From Ancalomicrobiaceae bacterium (GTDB lineage: Bacteria > Pseudomonadota > Alphaproteobacteria > Rhizobiales > Ancalomicrobiaceae), in NCBI GenBank assembly GCA_031291595.1, contig JARLIU010000201.1:1-47800 (forward strand): a stretch of 47,800 bases of DNA, written 5' to 3'. Of this stretch, positions 32,574 through 41,840 are shown one piece after another. The translations under genes and the position numbers were made by a program. Numbering within the stretch: position 1 is the stretch's first letter; each line of letters starts with the position of its first letter. The notes under the pieces are model-generated. The model did not search any database. It was not told the DNA's origin and was given only the letters and a program-made list of their open reading frames with translations.

Positions 32574-32929
32574 GCTTCTCAAACCCCCTGAGTTCCGCCG
32601 CCGCCTTCCCGATCGGAAACGGTCGGCACCGGCGAAGTCTGACCCCGGAGCGCGACGCTGTCACATGAAATCATGCGGCAGCCGAATCGGCGCTCGAACT
32701 GCTCGCTGGCAGGATGATGTCGGATGAATCGCCGCTGCGATCCCATCTGAAATCATGCTGCTCCAGACACCGGGCCTTTGGCGCCCGACTGCGCATGATG
32801 AACACCTTGCCCGCCCGGTCAAGCGTCCCAGCGCGCTTCGCGCCAAACCGTAACCCTGCGCCTCGGCGCCAAGCAATACCCTGCGCCAATCGCCACGCAG
32901 TGCCAAAACCCGGCGCTGCACTCAGCCGC
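32574..32929. other. Intergenic region with a short direct repeat and G/C hairpins
   Basis: These 356 bases between the two FHA genes contain TGAAATCATGC twice (32667-32677 and 32748-32758) and several short G/C hairpins (for example GGGCCTTTGGCGCCC near 32779-32793 and GCGCGCTTCGCGC near 32830-32842). No gene pattern is visible. It may be a dispersed genomic repeat. Confidence 0.4.
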
Positions 32930-33424
32930 TCATGCCGACTGCAGCAGCTGCCGGCGGAAGCGGAACGTCACGCCGCCAAGCGTCACCAGATCGCCGTCGG
33001 CCAGCACCGAATGGTCCTTGTAGACGCCGTTGATCAGCAATTGATTCGGCTCTTCGCGCCCGGCCGTCTGGTTGTGGATCTCGAAATCGCCGGTGAGACC
33101 CAGTTCCAGCAGCGCATGATGCCGCGACACGGTGACGTCGCGGATGCGGATGTCGTCGTCGGAATGCCGGCCGATCATTACCCGCGGCCGGGCGACGGAC
33201 ACGATCTTGGGATCGTCGTCGAATTCGAGGATGGCGAGCGGTCCTGAGGCGGCGGACGGGCGCGGCGCAACCGGGATCGGCTCGGCCGCTGCCATGGTGA
33301 GGCCAACCGGCTGCGGCACGACCCGATGCCGGATCGCCGTCACTGCGATGCCGCCGGCAACTGCAAGCACGATGACGATCAGCAAGGAGATCTGAAAGCC
33401 ACCGGTAGCGATCAAATCAAACAT
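32930..33424 (-). CDS. Membrane-anchored FHA-domain protein
   Basis: This 164-residue protein has one N-terminal membrane helix (FQISLLIVIVLAVAGGIAV, about residues 10-29), a short Pro/Ala linker and a C-terminal FHA domain: RPRVMIGRHSDDDIRIRDVTVSRHHALLE with the conserved GRH and SRHH, then NQLLINGVYKDHSVLADGDLVTLGG. The FHA domain would face the cytoplasm and recruit phosphothreonine proteins to the membrane. It pairs with the soluble FHA gene downstream. The ATG is at 33424. The function is not known. Confidence 0.88.
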   Translation of the reverse strand: MFDLIATGGFQISLLIVIVLAVAGGIAVTAIRHRVVPQPVGLTMAAAEPIPVAPRPSAASGPLAILEFDDDPKIVSVARPRVMIGRHSDDDIRIRDVTVSRHHALLELGLTGDFEIHNQTAGREEPNQLLINGVYKDHSVLADGDLVTLGGVTFRFRRQLLQSA

Positions 33425-34063
33425 CTATCTGTTGTCCTGCCGCATGATCCCAATCGGTCCGACCCATATGACGCCGCGCGCGCCTTCAGCACAGTCAACA
33501 ATCCGCCTCGGCCTACAACCGCCTGCGTCTGCCAACTGCGTAAGGCTAGCGAATTATTCCTGTCTCGATCATGAACGATCGACTTGGGAACCGCAATCAG
33601 GCTGCCGCGGAGTGCCCCGAATCGAGGATATCTGCCGCCGCCGCGTATTTGTATGCTAATTTCTACGCCTAAATGCGTACTCGTCCAGCACTGCGTGCGC
33701 GTCGGCTGCCGCCTTGCCACACGAGACGCATGCGGGCGAAAGAATAGCTTTGGACTTGCAAGGGGGAGGGAACCGTTCGATATTGAAAACGACCCTCTGT
33801 GATGGTCGGCGCCGAGCATCCGGCAAGATCAGTTGCGATGCGATAGCTGTGCGTGTCTTTTCGCTGCCGTCGGTTGTCAGGCCTGTCGCGGCCTCCGGCA
33901 CGGGGTGGCCAGGAAGGTGGCCGCCGGACCGCCGGACGGACAGGCAACGCGGCGTTCGCTCAATGACCGGGGGACCAACAGAAGGCGGGATCGCCGGGCC
34001 GGCGCGCTCGGTGGCCACCGCCGGACCAGGGACGGAACGTCAATTCTTCTCAAGGAGTTCGAA
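33425..34063. other. Intergenic region upstream of the LuxR-type regulator
   Basis: These 639 bases divide the divergent FHA and response-regulator genes. Base composition is less G+C-rich from about 33535 to 33800 than in the genes. Open frames on both strands are short and unpatterned. Promoters for both flanking genes should be here, but no clear boxes were recognised. Confidence 0.4.
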
Positions 34064-34738
34064 GTGTCGATCGATTCGAATTACCGGTTCGTCATTGCCG
34101 ACGACCATCCTCTGTTTCGCGGCGCGCTGCGCCAGGCCATAGAGGTCATGGTCAAGGGTGTGACGATTTCCGAGGCCGGTTCGCTCGACGAGGTCACGGC
34201 CCTGCTGGAACGTGGCGAGGACGTCGATCTCGTGCTCTTGGATCTCAACATGCCCGGTGTGCGCGGCTTCTCCGGGCTGATGTATCTGCGCGCCCAGCAT
34301 CCGAGCGTGCCGGTCGTCGTCGTCTCGGCGACCGAGGATCCGGCGACCATCCGGCGCTGTATGGAGTTCGGCGCTGCCGGCTTCATCTCCAAGTCGCTGG
34401 GAACCACCCTGATCCACGAGGCGCTGTCGACGGTGATGGCGGGCGGCATCTGGACGCCGCCGGGCGTCAATCTGGCCAGCGCCCAGGATGACGAGACCTC
34501 GGCGCTGGTGAAGCGTCTGGCGACCTTGACGCCGCAACAGGTGCGCGTGTTGATGATGCTGTCCGAGGGGCTGCTTAACAAGCAGATCGCCTATGAGCTC
34601 GACGTGTCCGAGGCGACGGTCAAGGCGCATGTCTCGGCCATCCTGCAGAAGCTGGACGTCGACAGCCGCACCCAGGCGGTGATTGCGGCCTCCAAGATCG
34701 AAGCCGGTCAGTGGCAGTCGCTGACGACGGCGAACTGA
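34064..34738 (+). CDS. LuxR-family response regulator (CrbR/ErdR-like)
   Basis: This 224-residue regulator has a receiver domain (residues about 8-125) with FVIADDHPLF, phospho-acceptor Asp60 in LVLLDLNMPG, and the lysine in GAAGFISKSLG. A LuxR-type helix-turn-helix follows: TLTPQQVRVLMMLSEGLLNKQIAYELDVSEATVKAHV. It starts at GTG 34064 after AAGGAG. It is convergent with a symporter-fused hybrid kinase gene; such pairs (CrbS/CrbR, MxtR/ErdR) switch on acetyl-CoA synthetase and alcohol or acetate use. The pairing is inferred from neighbourhood and family. Confidence 0.9.
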   Translation: MSIDSNYRFVIADDHPLFRGALRQAIEVMVKGVTISEAGSLDEVTALLERGEDVDLVLLDLNMPGVRGFSGLMYLRAQHPSVPVVVVSATEDPATIRRCMEFGAAGFISKSLGTTLIHEALSTVMAGGIWTPPGVNLASAQDDETSALVKRLATLTPQQVRVLMMLSEGLLNKQIAYELDVSEATVKAHVSAILQKLDVDSRTQAVIAASKIEAGQWQSLTTAN

Positions 34739-34900
34739 GCGGGCGCCCGCCGCGAACTCGGGCGAGCGGCGGCGATGGCATGCCGCCGTCCGCGAGGGGC
34801 GACACGGTTTGTCGAGGCGATCGGCGTCGTGCGCCCGCGCCAAGGCATTCGACCGGGACGGGCAATCCCGCGCTCGACCGGCCCGTGCCGTACCGGGCGT

Positions 34901-37900
34901 CTACTCCGCCGCCGTCGAATGCCGGATCTGCGCCAGCGCCGATCTCAGCGCCGCCGGGCGGATCGGTTTGTTCAAGACGATCAGCCCCTTGTCGCGCGCT
35001 TCCTCGCGCACCTCCGGGCTGCGGTCGGCGGTGATCAGCATCGCCGGCAAATCCGCGCCGAACCGCCATCTGAGCTGCACCACCGCCTCGATGCCGGTGC
35101 CTTCGTCGAGATGGTAGTCGACGATGAGCGCGTCGGGCGCCTTGCCGCGCTCCTTCAGCGCCGCCAGCGCCTCGCGGTGGTCGCGTGCCGAGATGACGGC
35201 GCAGCCCCAACCGCCGATCAGCTTTTCCATGCCGGCAAGAATGGATTGATCGTTGTCGATGCACACCACCAGCATGCCCTCGAAGCGGTCGAGCGCCACG
35301 GCGTGCGGCGGGGTATCCGGCGTCTGGCCGGGAAGGACGACGGCAATCGGCTGGTCGAACGAAAAGCATGAGCCGCGGCCCGGTTCCGACTGCACCTTCA
35401 CCGCCGATCCCAAGACCCGGCTGATGCGCTCGACGATCGACAGCCCGAGCCCGAGGCCGCGTGCCACCCGCGCCCCCGCCGGCAGCCGCTCGAACTCCTG
35501 GAAGATCATCTGCTGGCTCGCCAGCGGGATGCCAAGGCCGGTGTCCAGTACTTCGATGGCGAGCCGCCCGCGCCGTCGCCGGCAGCCGACCAGCACCTTG
35601 CCCGGCCGAAGCCGATCGCCCGGCGTGTACTTGATGGCATTGGAGACGAGGTTCTGCACCAGACGCCTCAACAGCCGCTTGTCGGAGCGGACGCTGAGCG
35701 CGGAGGGAACGACCTTCAGCGTCACCCCCTTCTCGTGCGCGATCGGCTCGAACTCGATCCTGAGCGGCCGGAGGATATCCTCGATGGCGAAGACGGTGAA
35801 CTCCGGCTTCAAGGCGCCGGCATCGAGCCTGGATATGTCGATCAGCGCGCCGATGATCTCTTCCACCGCATCGAGCGACAGGTCGATATTGCCGGCCAGC
35901 TCGGAGAATTGGCTGTCCACCGACTGTTCTAAGAGGCTCGCCGCATAGAGCCGCGCCGCGTTCAACGGCTGGGCGATATCGTGCCCGGCATGCGCCAGGA
36001 ACTTGGTCTTGGAAATGTTGGCCTCGTCGGCGCCCTGTTTGGCGATGGTCAGCGCCTCGTTGAGCCGGGTCAGCTCCTCCGTGCGCTCGCGCACGGGTTT
36101 TTCCAGGGTCTCGTTGGCGCGCGCCAACTGCTCGGCCGCCTCGACGCGTTCGGTGATGTCGGTCCAGGTGGCGACGATGCCGCCATCGGGCATCGGGCTG
36201 GAACGGACTTCGACGACCCTCCCCGACGAGGCGAAACGTTCCTGGAACGGCACCGGCATCAGGATCAGCCGATCGATGCGGTCCTTGACGATGCGCTCGG
36301 GATTGCCGGGCCCGAGCTCGCCGCGCTCGGCCGAGGCCCTGAGGATGGTCGACAGCGTCGTGCCGGCCTGTGCCTGCTCGGGAGCCAGTGCCATCACCTG
36401 ATGGAACTGCCGGTTCCAGCAGATCAATCGCAGTTCGCGGTCGAATACGGCAATGCCCTGCGCCACCTGATCGAGCGCGGTCTGCAACAGATCGCGGTTG
36501 TACTGGATGGCGGACGAGGCGTCGTCGAGCAGCTTGCGCGCCACTTTCGAGGCCGGGTCCCGGCGCTTGACCAGCAGCGACAGCACGAGGCGCGACGAGG
36601 CCGCACCGATCGCCGAGGCGAGCAGCTGTTCGGATAGCCGCAACAGCCGTGGATCGGCCGGTGTGTCGTTCGACCGGACCAGCCGATGCGAGCGGTAGAA
36701 GTCGTCGAAGGCCCGTTCGGTCCGCTCCTCGCCGAGATAGCGCGACACGGTGGAGCGCAGATCGGCCAGCGTCACCGCGGTTCGCCACAGCCGCAGCGGC
36801 GCCGCGGTGGCGAGTTCGGACGGCACGAAGATATTGGCCTGCAACCGCTCGATCGCCTCCGGCCGCGCCGACAGCGACGCCGCGACGAAGGTGGCAACAT
36901 TGGCGGCGAGGCTCCAGAACACGCCGTGCACCAACGGATCGAAGCTGAAGCCGAACAGCGCCCTGGGCTTCAGCAGCCACAGACCGAACGGGCCGTCGTC
37001 GACGAGCGACTGCGGCAGGTAGCCGGCATCGACGAAAGACGGGATCAACAGCGTATAGAGCCAGATCAGGAACCCGACCGACATGCCGGCGATGGCGCCC
37101 CTGGCGGTTGCGTCGCGCCAGATCAGCCCGCCGAAGAACGCCGGCGCCAGTTGCGCCATGGCGGCGAAGGCGACGAGGCCGATGTCGGCGAGCGCCACGC
37201 CGTCGACCGCGGCGAGGTAGTAGAGGTAGGCGAGGGTGAGAATGACGAATACGGCGATGCGGCGGATCCATAACAGCGTCTTGCCGATGTTCTCCGGCTC
37301 CGGCACGTCCGGGTAGCGCCCGCGCAGGATCAGCGGCACCACCAACTCGTTGCACACCATCAGCGACAGGGAGATGGAGGCGACGATCACCATCGCCGAC
37401 GCCGCCGACAGGCCGCCGACGAACGCCATCAGCGTCACCAGCCCCTGGCCGGCGTCGTGCGGCAGCCGCAGCACGAAAGTATCGGCATCGACGCTGTCGC
37501 CGAAGCGGATCAGACCGCCGAGCGCGATCGGCACGACGAACAGGTTGATGGCGACGAGATAGCTCGGGAACAGCCAGCGCGCCGCCTTGAGTTCGTCCTC
37601 GTTGTTGTTCTCGACGACCGTGACGTGGAACATCCGGGGCAGCAGGATGATCGCGAAGAAGGACAGCAGCGACATCACGATCCAGCTGCCGCCTGAGGGC
37701 GGGCTGGAAAACATCTGTTGCGCGCTGGTGGTCGCCAACGCGGGAATAAGCCCGGAAAAGCCGCCGAAGGCGGTATAGACGACGAAGATGCCGACGATCG
37801 AGAAGCTCAACAGCTTGACCACCGACTCCGCCGCCACCGCCAGCATCAGCCCGCGCTGGTGCTCGGTGGCATCCACGTGTCTGGTGCCGAACAGGCAGGC

Positions 37901-38419
37901 GAACAGCGCCATGGCGAGAGCCACCGCGGCGGCGATATTGGGCTCCAGCAGCCGCCGCCCGACGCTGTTCGACTGGGCGACCAGCGTCGACACCTCGGTC
38001 GATACCGCCTTCAACTGCAACGCGATGTAGGGGACGATGCCGATGAAGGCGATAATGGTGACGACCGCGGCGACGACCTCGCTCTTGCCGTAGCGCGCCG
38101 CCATGAAGTCGGCGACCGAGGTGATGCGTTCGGCCTTGGCCAGCCGGATGATCCGCTTCAGCACCGGAAAGAACACCACGAACATCAGGATCGGGCCGAT
38201 GTAGATGGTGAGGAAGTCGAAGCCGCGGTGGGCGGCGAGACCGACCGAGCCGAAGAACGTCCAGGAGGTGCAGTAGACCCCGAGCGTCATCGAATAGACC
38301 AGCGGCCGGCTGGCGCCGCGCGCGATCCGCGGCTTGGCCTTGTCGCCATAGTAGGCGATGGCGAACAGCGCCAGGATGTAGGCGAGGGCGACGGTGATGA
38401 CGACCCAACCCTGGTGCAT
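34901..38419 (-). CDS. Symporter-fused hybrid sensor histidine kinase (CrbS/NahK-like)
   Basis: This 1172-residue membrane protein joins an SLC5-type sodium/solute symporter domain (about residues 1-515, some 13 helices, with YCTSWTFFGSVG and FGGLSAASAMVIVASISLS-like segments) to a PAS domain (about 640-760), a coiled coil, a histidine kinase core and a receiver. The phospho-acceptor is His813 (AGHDIAQPLNAARLY); the ATP domain has VQNLVSNAIKY and GLGLGLSIVERI. The C-terminal receiver has Asp1101. CrbS/MxtR-type sensors respond to acetate-related signals. ATG at 38419 is chosen from the conserved MHQGWVV start. Partner: the regulator at 34064. Confidence 0.92.
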   Translation of the reverse strand: MHQGWVVITVALAYILALFAIAYYGDKAKPRIARGASRPLVYSMTLGVYCTSWTFFGSVGLAAHRGFDFLTIYIGPILMFVVFFPVLKRIIRLAKAERITSVADFMAARYGKSEVVAAVVTIIAFIGIVPYIALQLKAVSTEVSTLVAQSNSVGRRLLEPNIAAAVALAMALFACLFGTRHVDATEHQRGLMLAVAAESVVKLLSFSIVGIFVVYTAFGGFSGLIPALATTSAQQMFSSPPSGGSWIVMSLLSFFAIILLPRMFHVTVVENNNEDELKAARWLFPSYLVAINLFVVPIALGGLIRFGDSVDADTFVLRLPHDAGQGLVTLMAFVGGLSAASAMVIVASISLSLMVCNELVVPLILRGRYPDVPEPENIGKTLLWIRRIAVFVILTLAYLYYLAAVDGVALADIGLVAFAAMAQLAPAFFGGLIWRDATARGAIAGMSVGFLIWLYTLLIPSFVDAGYLPQSLVDDGPFGLWLLKPRALFGFSFDPLVHGVFWSLAANVATFVAASLSARPEAIERLQANIFVPSELATAAPLRLWRTAVTLADLRSTVSRYLGEERTERAFDDFYRSHRLVRSNDTPADPRLLRLSEQLLASAIGAASSRLVLSLLVKRRDPASKVARKLLDDASSAIQYNRDLLQTALDQVAQGIAVFDRELRLICWNRQFHQVMALAPEQAQAGTTLSTILRASAERGELGPGNPERIVKDRIDRLILMPVPFQERFASSGRVVEVRSSPMPDGGIVATWTDITERVEAAEQLARANETLEKPVRERTEELTRLNEALTIAKQGADEANISKTKFLAHAGHDIAQPLNAARLYAASLLEQSVDSQFSELAGNIDLSLDAVEEIIGALIDISRLDAGALKPEFTVFAIEDILRPLRIEFEPIAHEKGVTLKVVPSALSVRSDKRLLRRLVQNLVSNAIKYTPGDRLRPGKVLVGCRRRRGRLAIEVLDTGLGIPLASQQMIFQEFERLPAGARVARGLGLGLSIVERISRVLGSAVKVQSEPGRGSCFSFDQPIAVVLPGQTPDTPPHAVALDRFEGMLVVCIDNDQSILAGMEKLIGGWGCAVISARDHREALAALKERGKAPDALIVDYHLDEGTGIEAVVQLRWRFGADLPAMLITADRSPEVREEARDKGLIVLNKPIRPAALRSALAQIRHSTAAE

Positions 38420-38588
38420 GGCTTTCCGACCCGTTCCGCCCGTCCGGCGTGCGCTCCTCGTCGCACGCCTTTGATCGGAAAGCGGATCACAACCGCGGCC
38501 CGCTGTCCATGTGGAATTAGGACGGCAGGCCATGGCTGACCTGCGCCGATGTCGACAACGGCTGCCATGGCTTGACCCGGCTCGATAA

Positions 38589-39851
38589 TTGTCGGAATTC
38601 AAGAGCATCCGCTGGTATGAGTTGCTGCAGGCGGATGGCCCCGCCGCCGCACCGGACAGAGACGAGCCCGTCGTGTCGATCGATCTGACCCAGTTCATCA
38701 GCCGCATCGCCCGGGAGACCCCCGGCAGCGAGATCAGCGCCGTCGCCGACTACGGCCGCGCCCGCCCGTCCGTGATCCCGCTGTGGGTCGGCGAGGCCGA
38801 CCTGCCGACGCCGCGCTTCATCTGCGATGCCGCCACCCGCTCGCTCGCCGCCGGCGAGACCTTCTACACCGGCACGCGCGGCATTGCCGAGCTGCGCCAG
38901 GCGCTGGCTGCCTATCATGCGCGGCTCTATGGCGGCAGCTTCTCGCCCGAGCGCTTCTTCGTCACCGGCTCCGGCATGCAGTCGATCCAGGTGGCGCTGA
39001 CGCTGGTTGCCGGCGCGGGCGACGAGGTGATCGTGCCGACGCCGGCCTGGCCGAACTTCGCCGCCGCCGTCGGCGTACGCGGGGCACGGCCCCGCGTCGT
39101 TCCCATGCGCTTCGGCAATGCCGGCTGGGTGCTCGATCTCGACGATCTCGCCGCGGCCATCAATGCGAATACCCGGGCGATCTACTTCAACAGCCCGTGC
39201 AATCCGACCGGCTGGACGGCGAGCCGCGACGAGTTGACGCGTGTGCTCGATCTGGCGCGTCGGCACGGGCTCTGGATTGTCGCCGACGAAGTCTATACGC
39301 GCTTCGTCTACGACGGCACCGCTCGCGCTCCGTCGTTCCACGACGTCGCCGAACCAGACGATCGCATCCTTTACACCAACACCTTCTCGAAGAACTGGGC
39401 GATGACCGGCTGGCGCGTCGGCTGGATCGAGGCCGATCCGAGCCTCGGCGGTGCGATCGAGAACCTGCTGCAGTATTCGACCTCGGGCGTCGCCGTCTTC
39501 ATGCAGCGCGGCGCCGTGGCGGCGCTCGAACAGGGCGAGGGCTTCGTCGAGCACCTGGTGGCGCGGGTCAGGCGCAATCGCAACCTTGTTTCCGATGCGT
39601 TTGCCAAGACCCCACGCATCCGCTTCTCAAATCCCGCCGGCGCCTTCTATATGTATTTTGCCATCGACGGCGAACCGGATACCGCCCGCCTGCCGTTCCG
39701 CCTGATGGACGAGATCGGCATCGGTCTGGCGCCGGGGGGTGCCTTCGGCGCAGCAGGCAACGGGTTCTTGCGGTTATGCTTCGCCCGCTCGGCCGAAAGC
39801 GTCGCCGAGGCAGTCGATCGCCTGACCCGCTGGGTGGCCGAGACGGCCTGA
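38589..39851 (+). CDS. Pyridoxal phosphate-dependent aminotransferase (class I/II)
   Basis: This protein of up to 420 residues has the fold-type I pattern: FYTGTRGIAELRQALAAY, the aromatic-stacking and Asn/Asp/Tyr positions in NSPCNPTGW and VADEVYTRFVYDG, and the PLP lysine in TFSKNWAMTGWRVGW. A C-terminal arginine for substrate carboxylate is in FLRLCFARS. It is an aspartate-aminotransferase-like enzyme; the amino acid partner is not evident. The start is uncertain: TTG at 38589 has no ribosome site, and GTG at 38673 after GAGACGAG is a credible alternative. Confidence 0.9.
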   Translation: MSEFKSIRWYELLQADGPAAAPDRDEPVVSIDLTQFISRIARETPGSEISAVADYGRARPSVIPLWVGEADLPTPRFICDAATRSLAAGETFYTGTRGIAELRQALAAYHARLYGGSFSPERFFVTGSGMQSIQVALTLVAGAGDEVIVPTPAWPNFAAAVGVRGARPRVVPMRFGNAGWVLDLDDLAAAINANTRAIYFNSPCNPTGWTASRDELTRVLDLARRHGLWIVADEVYTRFVYDGTARAPSFHDVAEPDDRILYTNTFSKNWAMTGWRVGWIEADPSLGGAIENLLQYSTSGVAVFMQRGAVAALEQGEGFVEHLVARVRRNRNLVSDAFAKTPRIRFSNPAGAFYMYFAIDGEPDTARLPFRLMDEIGIGLAPGGAFGAAGNGFLRLCFARSAESVAEAVDRLTRWVAETA

Positions 39852-40074
39852 GGTTTCCGGCGCCACCGCTTCTGCCGACGACGGCGATATCCCGCTTGGC
39901 GGTTGTGGGCAGGGGCGGCACTATCGGGGCGGCGGCCGGCGCGGTGAGTCGTTCATCGCGACCGGACACTCGGCGCGACGACGCAGTTGCAGTTTTGACT
40001 AAACAGCGCACAGCTGCTTTTGTCGTGATCGGGCAATTGGCGCGTCGCTGGAGCGAAGGCAGGAGCATCGTCGC

Positions 40075-41217
40075 GTGGCATCGATCCAGATCCCCACCGT
40101 TTCCGAGGCCCGGCTCCTCAGCGTCTTGGACACGGCCGTCGACGGCCTCATCGTCATGGACGATCAGGGCCGGGTGCTTGTGTTCAACAAGGCCTGCGAG
40201 ACGCTGTTCGGCTACATGGCGCTGGATGTCGTCGGCCACAACATCAAGATGTTGATGCCGCCGGAGTTTTCCGACAACCACGACCGCTACATCTCACATT
40301 ATCTTGAGACCGGCGAGCGGCGGATCATCGGCATTGGCCGCGAGGTGCGCGGCAAGCACAAGGACGGCACCGTCTTCCCGCTCGAACTGTCGGTCGGCGA
40401 GGCGCATACGCCGGACGGACGGCAGTTCATCGGCGTGCTCAGAGACTTGCGCTCCCGCAAGGCGGTGGAACAGCGGCTGAACGTACTGCAGGGCCAACTC
40501 GTCAACATGGCGCGCGTCCAGGCAATCGACGAGATGGGCGCCGCCATCGCCCATGAGCTCAACCAGCCGCTGACCGCAGTCATGCTGTATCTGCAGGCCG
40601 TCAACCGCAAGATGGGCTCGCTCGATGAGCCCGAGAAGCTCGGGCCGGTGCTGGACATCCTGGTCAGGGCGCTGCGCGAGGCCGAGCGGGCGAGCGGCAT
40701 CATCCAGCGCATGCGCCATTCGGTCGAGCGGCGCGAGCCGGAACGTCAGTCGAGCGACTTGAATGCGCTCCTTGACGAGGCGCTGGAGTTGACCCTGATC
40801 GGGCACAACATCGACAGCCTTGAGGTCGAGCGCGACCTCGACCCGGCCTTGAGCTCGGTCGACGTCGATCCGATCCAGATCCAGCAGGTGCTGACCAATC
40901 TCATCCGCAACGCGCTCGAAGCCGTCAGGAAGTCGGCGGTGCCGAAGATCCGCCTTGCCAGCCGTCTCGACGAGTCGAACGCCTATGTCGACATAGAGGA
41001 TTCCGGGCCCGGCATCCCGCTCGAGGTGGCGGCCAGCCTGTTCAAGGCCTTCGCCTCGACCAAGCGGTCGGGTCTGGGCCTGGGGCTGATGATCTCGCGC
41101 TCGATTGCACAGAATCACGGCGGCGATCTGACCGTCGATGCTGGCGGCAACGGCCGCGGCGCCACGTTCACGCTGCGTCTGCCGCTGATCGTCATGCAAA
41201 ACATCTCCGACGACTAG
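40075..41217 (+). CDS. fixL: FixL-like oxygen-sensing histidine kinase
   Basis: This 380-residue soluble kinase has one PAS domain (about residues 10-130) with the FixL haem signature: proximal His69 in NHDRYISHY, and Arg89 in RIIGIGREV, equal to the haem-contact Arg220 of Bradyrhizobium FixL. The equivalent of its Arg206 is His75. The kinase core has phospho-acceptor His160 (AIAHELNQPL), N box NLIRNALEA, and GLGLGLMISRSIA. With oxygen off the haem it would phosphorylate FixJ. It has no membrane helices. The start is GTG at 40075 with AGGAGC upstream. Confidence 0.9.
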   Translation: MASIQIPTVSEARLLSVLDTAVDGLIVMDDQGRVLVFNKACETLFGYMALDVVGHNIKMLMPPEFSDNHDRYISHYLETGERRIIGIGREVRGKHKDGTVFPLELSVGEAHTPDGRQFIGVLRDLRSRKAVEQRLNVLQGQLVNMARVQAIDEMGAAIAHELNQPLTAVMLYLQAVNRKMGSLDEPEKLGPVLDILVRALREAERASGIIQRMRHSVERREPERQSSDLNALLDEALELTLIGHNIDSLEVERDLDPALSSVDVDPIQIQQVLTNLIRNALEAVRKSAVPKIRLASRLDESNAYVDIEDSGPGIPLEVAASLFKAFASTKRSGLGLGLMISRSIAQNHGGDLTVDAGGNGRGATFTLRLPLIVMQNISDD

Positions 41218-41840
41218 ACGCCAAGCCTGGATCTGCGGCGCAATGTCCCTGCGACTGTTTCCGAAACGCTTGCGCCGCCGTCGCCGAACAGTATTCTCGT
41301 CGAGGGATTCGACATGGGCAGGCGAGAAGATGGTCAAATCTCGTCTGTATCCAGCCTAGTCGTGAGACAGATCAAAGACTGACATCTTAACTGGCAATAG
41401 ATGTCGTTAGGACAGTTTGATTTCGCCCACATCGTCGGCACGATATCGTTCAGTCGCGACAGAGGACAGCCGCAAGGCGTCCGAGGTTGGGAAACGGTCA
41501 GGCGGGCCGGGCACCATTTGGTTCGGATGGAGCCCTGAGACCTTGTGGGGGGTATCTCGTTCGATTTCGGCCGGCCCGCGGCGGAGGCTCCATGCGCTGC
41601 ACGGCTTGGCTGTCGGACGGCCGCGTCCTTGGCCCTTTCCGGGAAGCTCCGGAAGGCGCATCGGCGGTGGCAGGGATTGGGCAGGTTTTGGGGTATGTGG
41701 CCGGAAGGGCGATCGATGCGCCGAAAATGCGACGAGATCGGCTTTGCCTGCAGAGGAAAGATCTGGCGTTTGATACGCAGTTTCCCCTATACTGCCGCTG
41801 AACAAAAACGGGCGGGAAACGCGCTGTCGATGAGGCTCGG
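41218..41840. other. Long gap between fixL and fixJ
   Basis: These 623 bases carry no convincing gene, although several short open frames exist on both strands. An imperfect FNR/FixK-like sequence, GTGAG-ACAG-ATCAA, occurs at 41362-41375 with two mismatches. The gap suggests fixJ may have its own promoter. Confidence 0.45.

Noticed and set aside
34620-38408. A 1262-residue open frame on the minus strand in another frame
   Set aside because: It overlaps the hybrid kinase frame almost fully; the kinase frame shows symporter, kinase and receiver motifs while this one is compositionally odd and unpatterned.
41362-41375. FNR/FixK box upstream of fixJ
   Set aside because: GTGAG-ACAG-ATCAA has only one good half-site; too weak to list as a regulatory feature.
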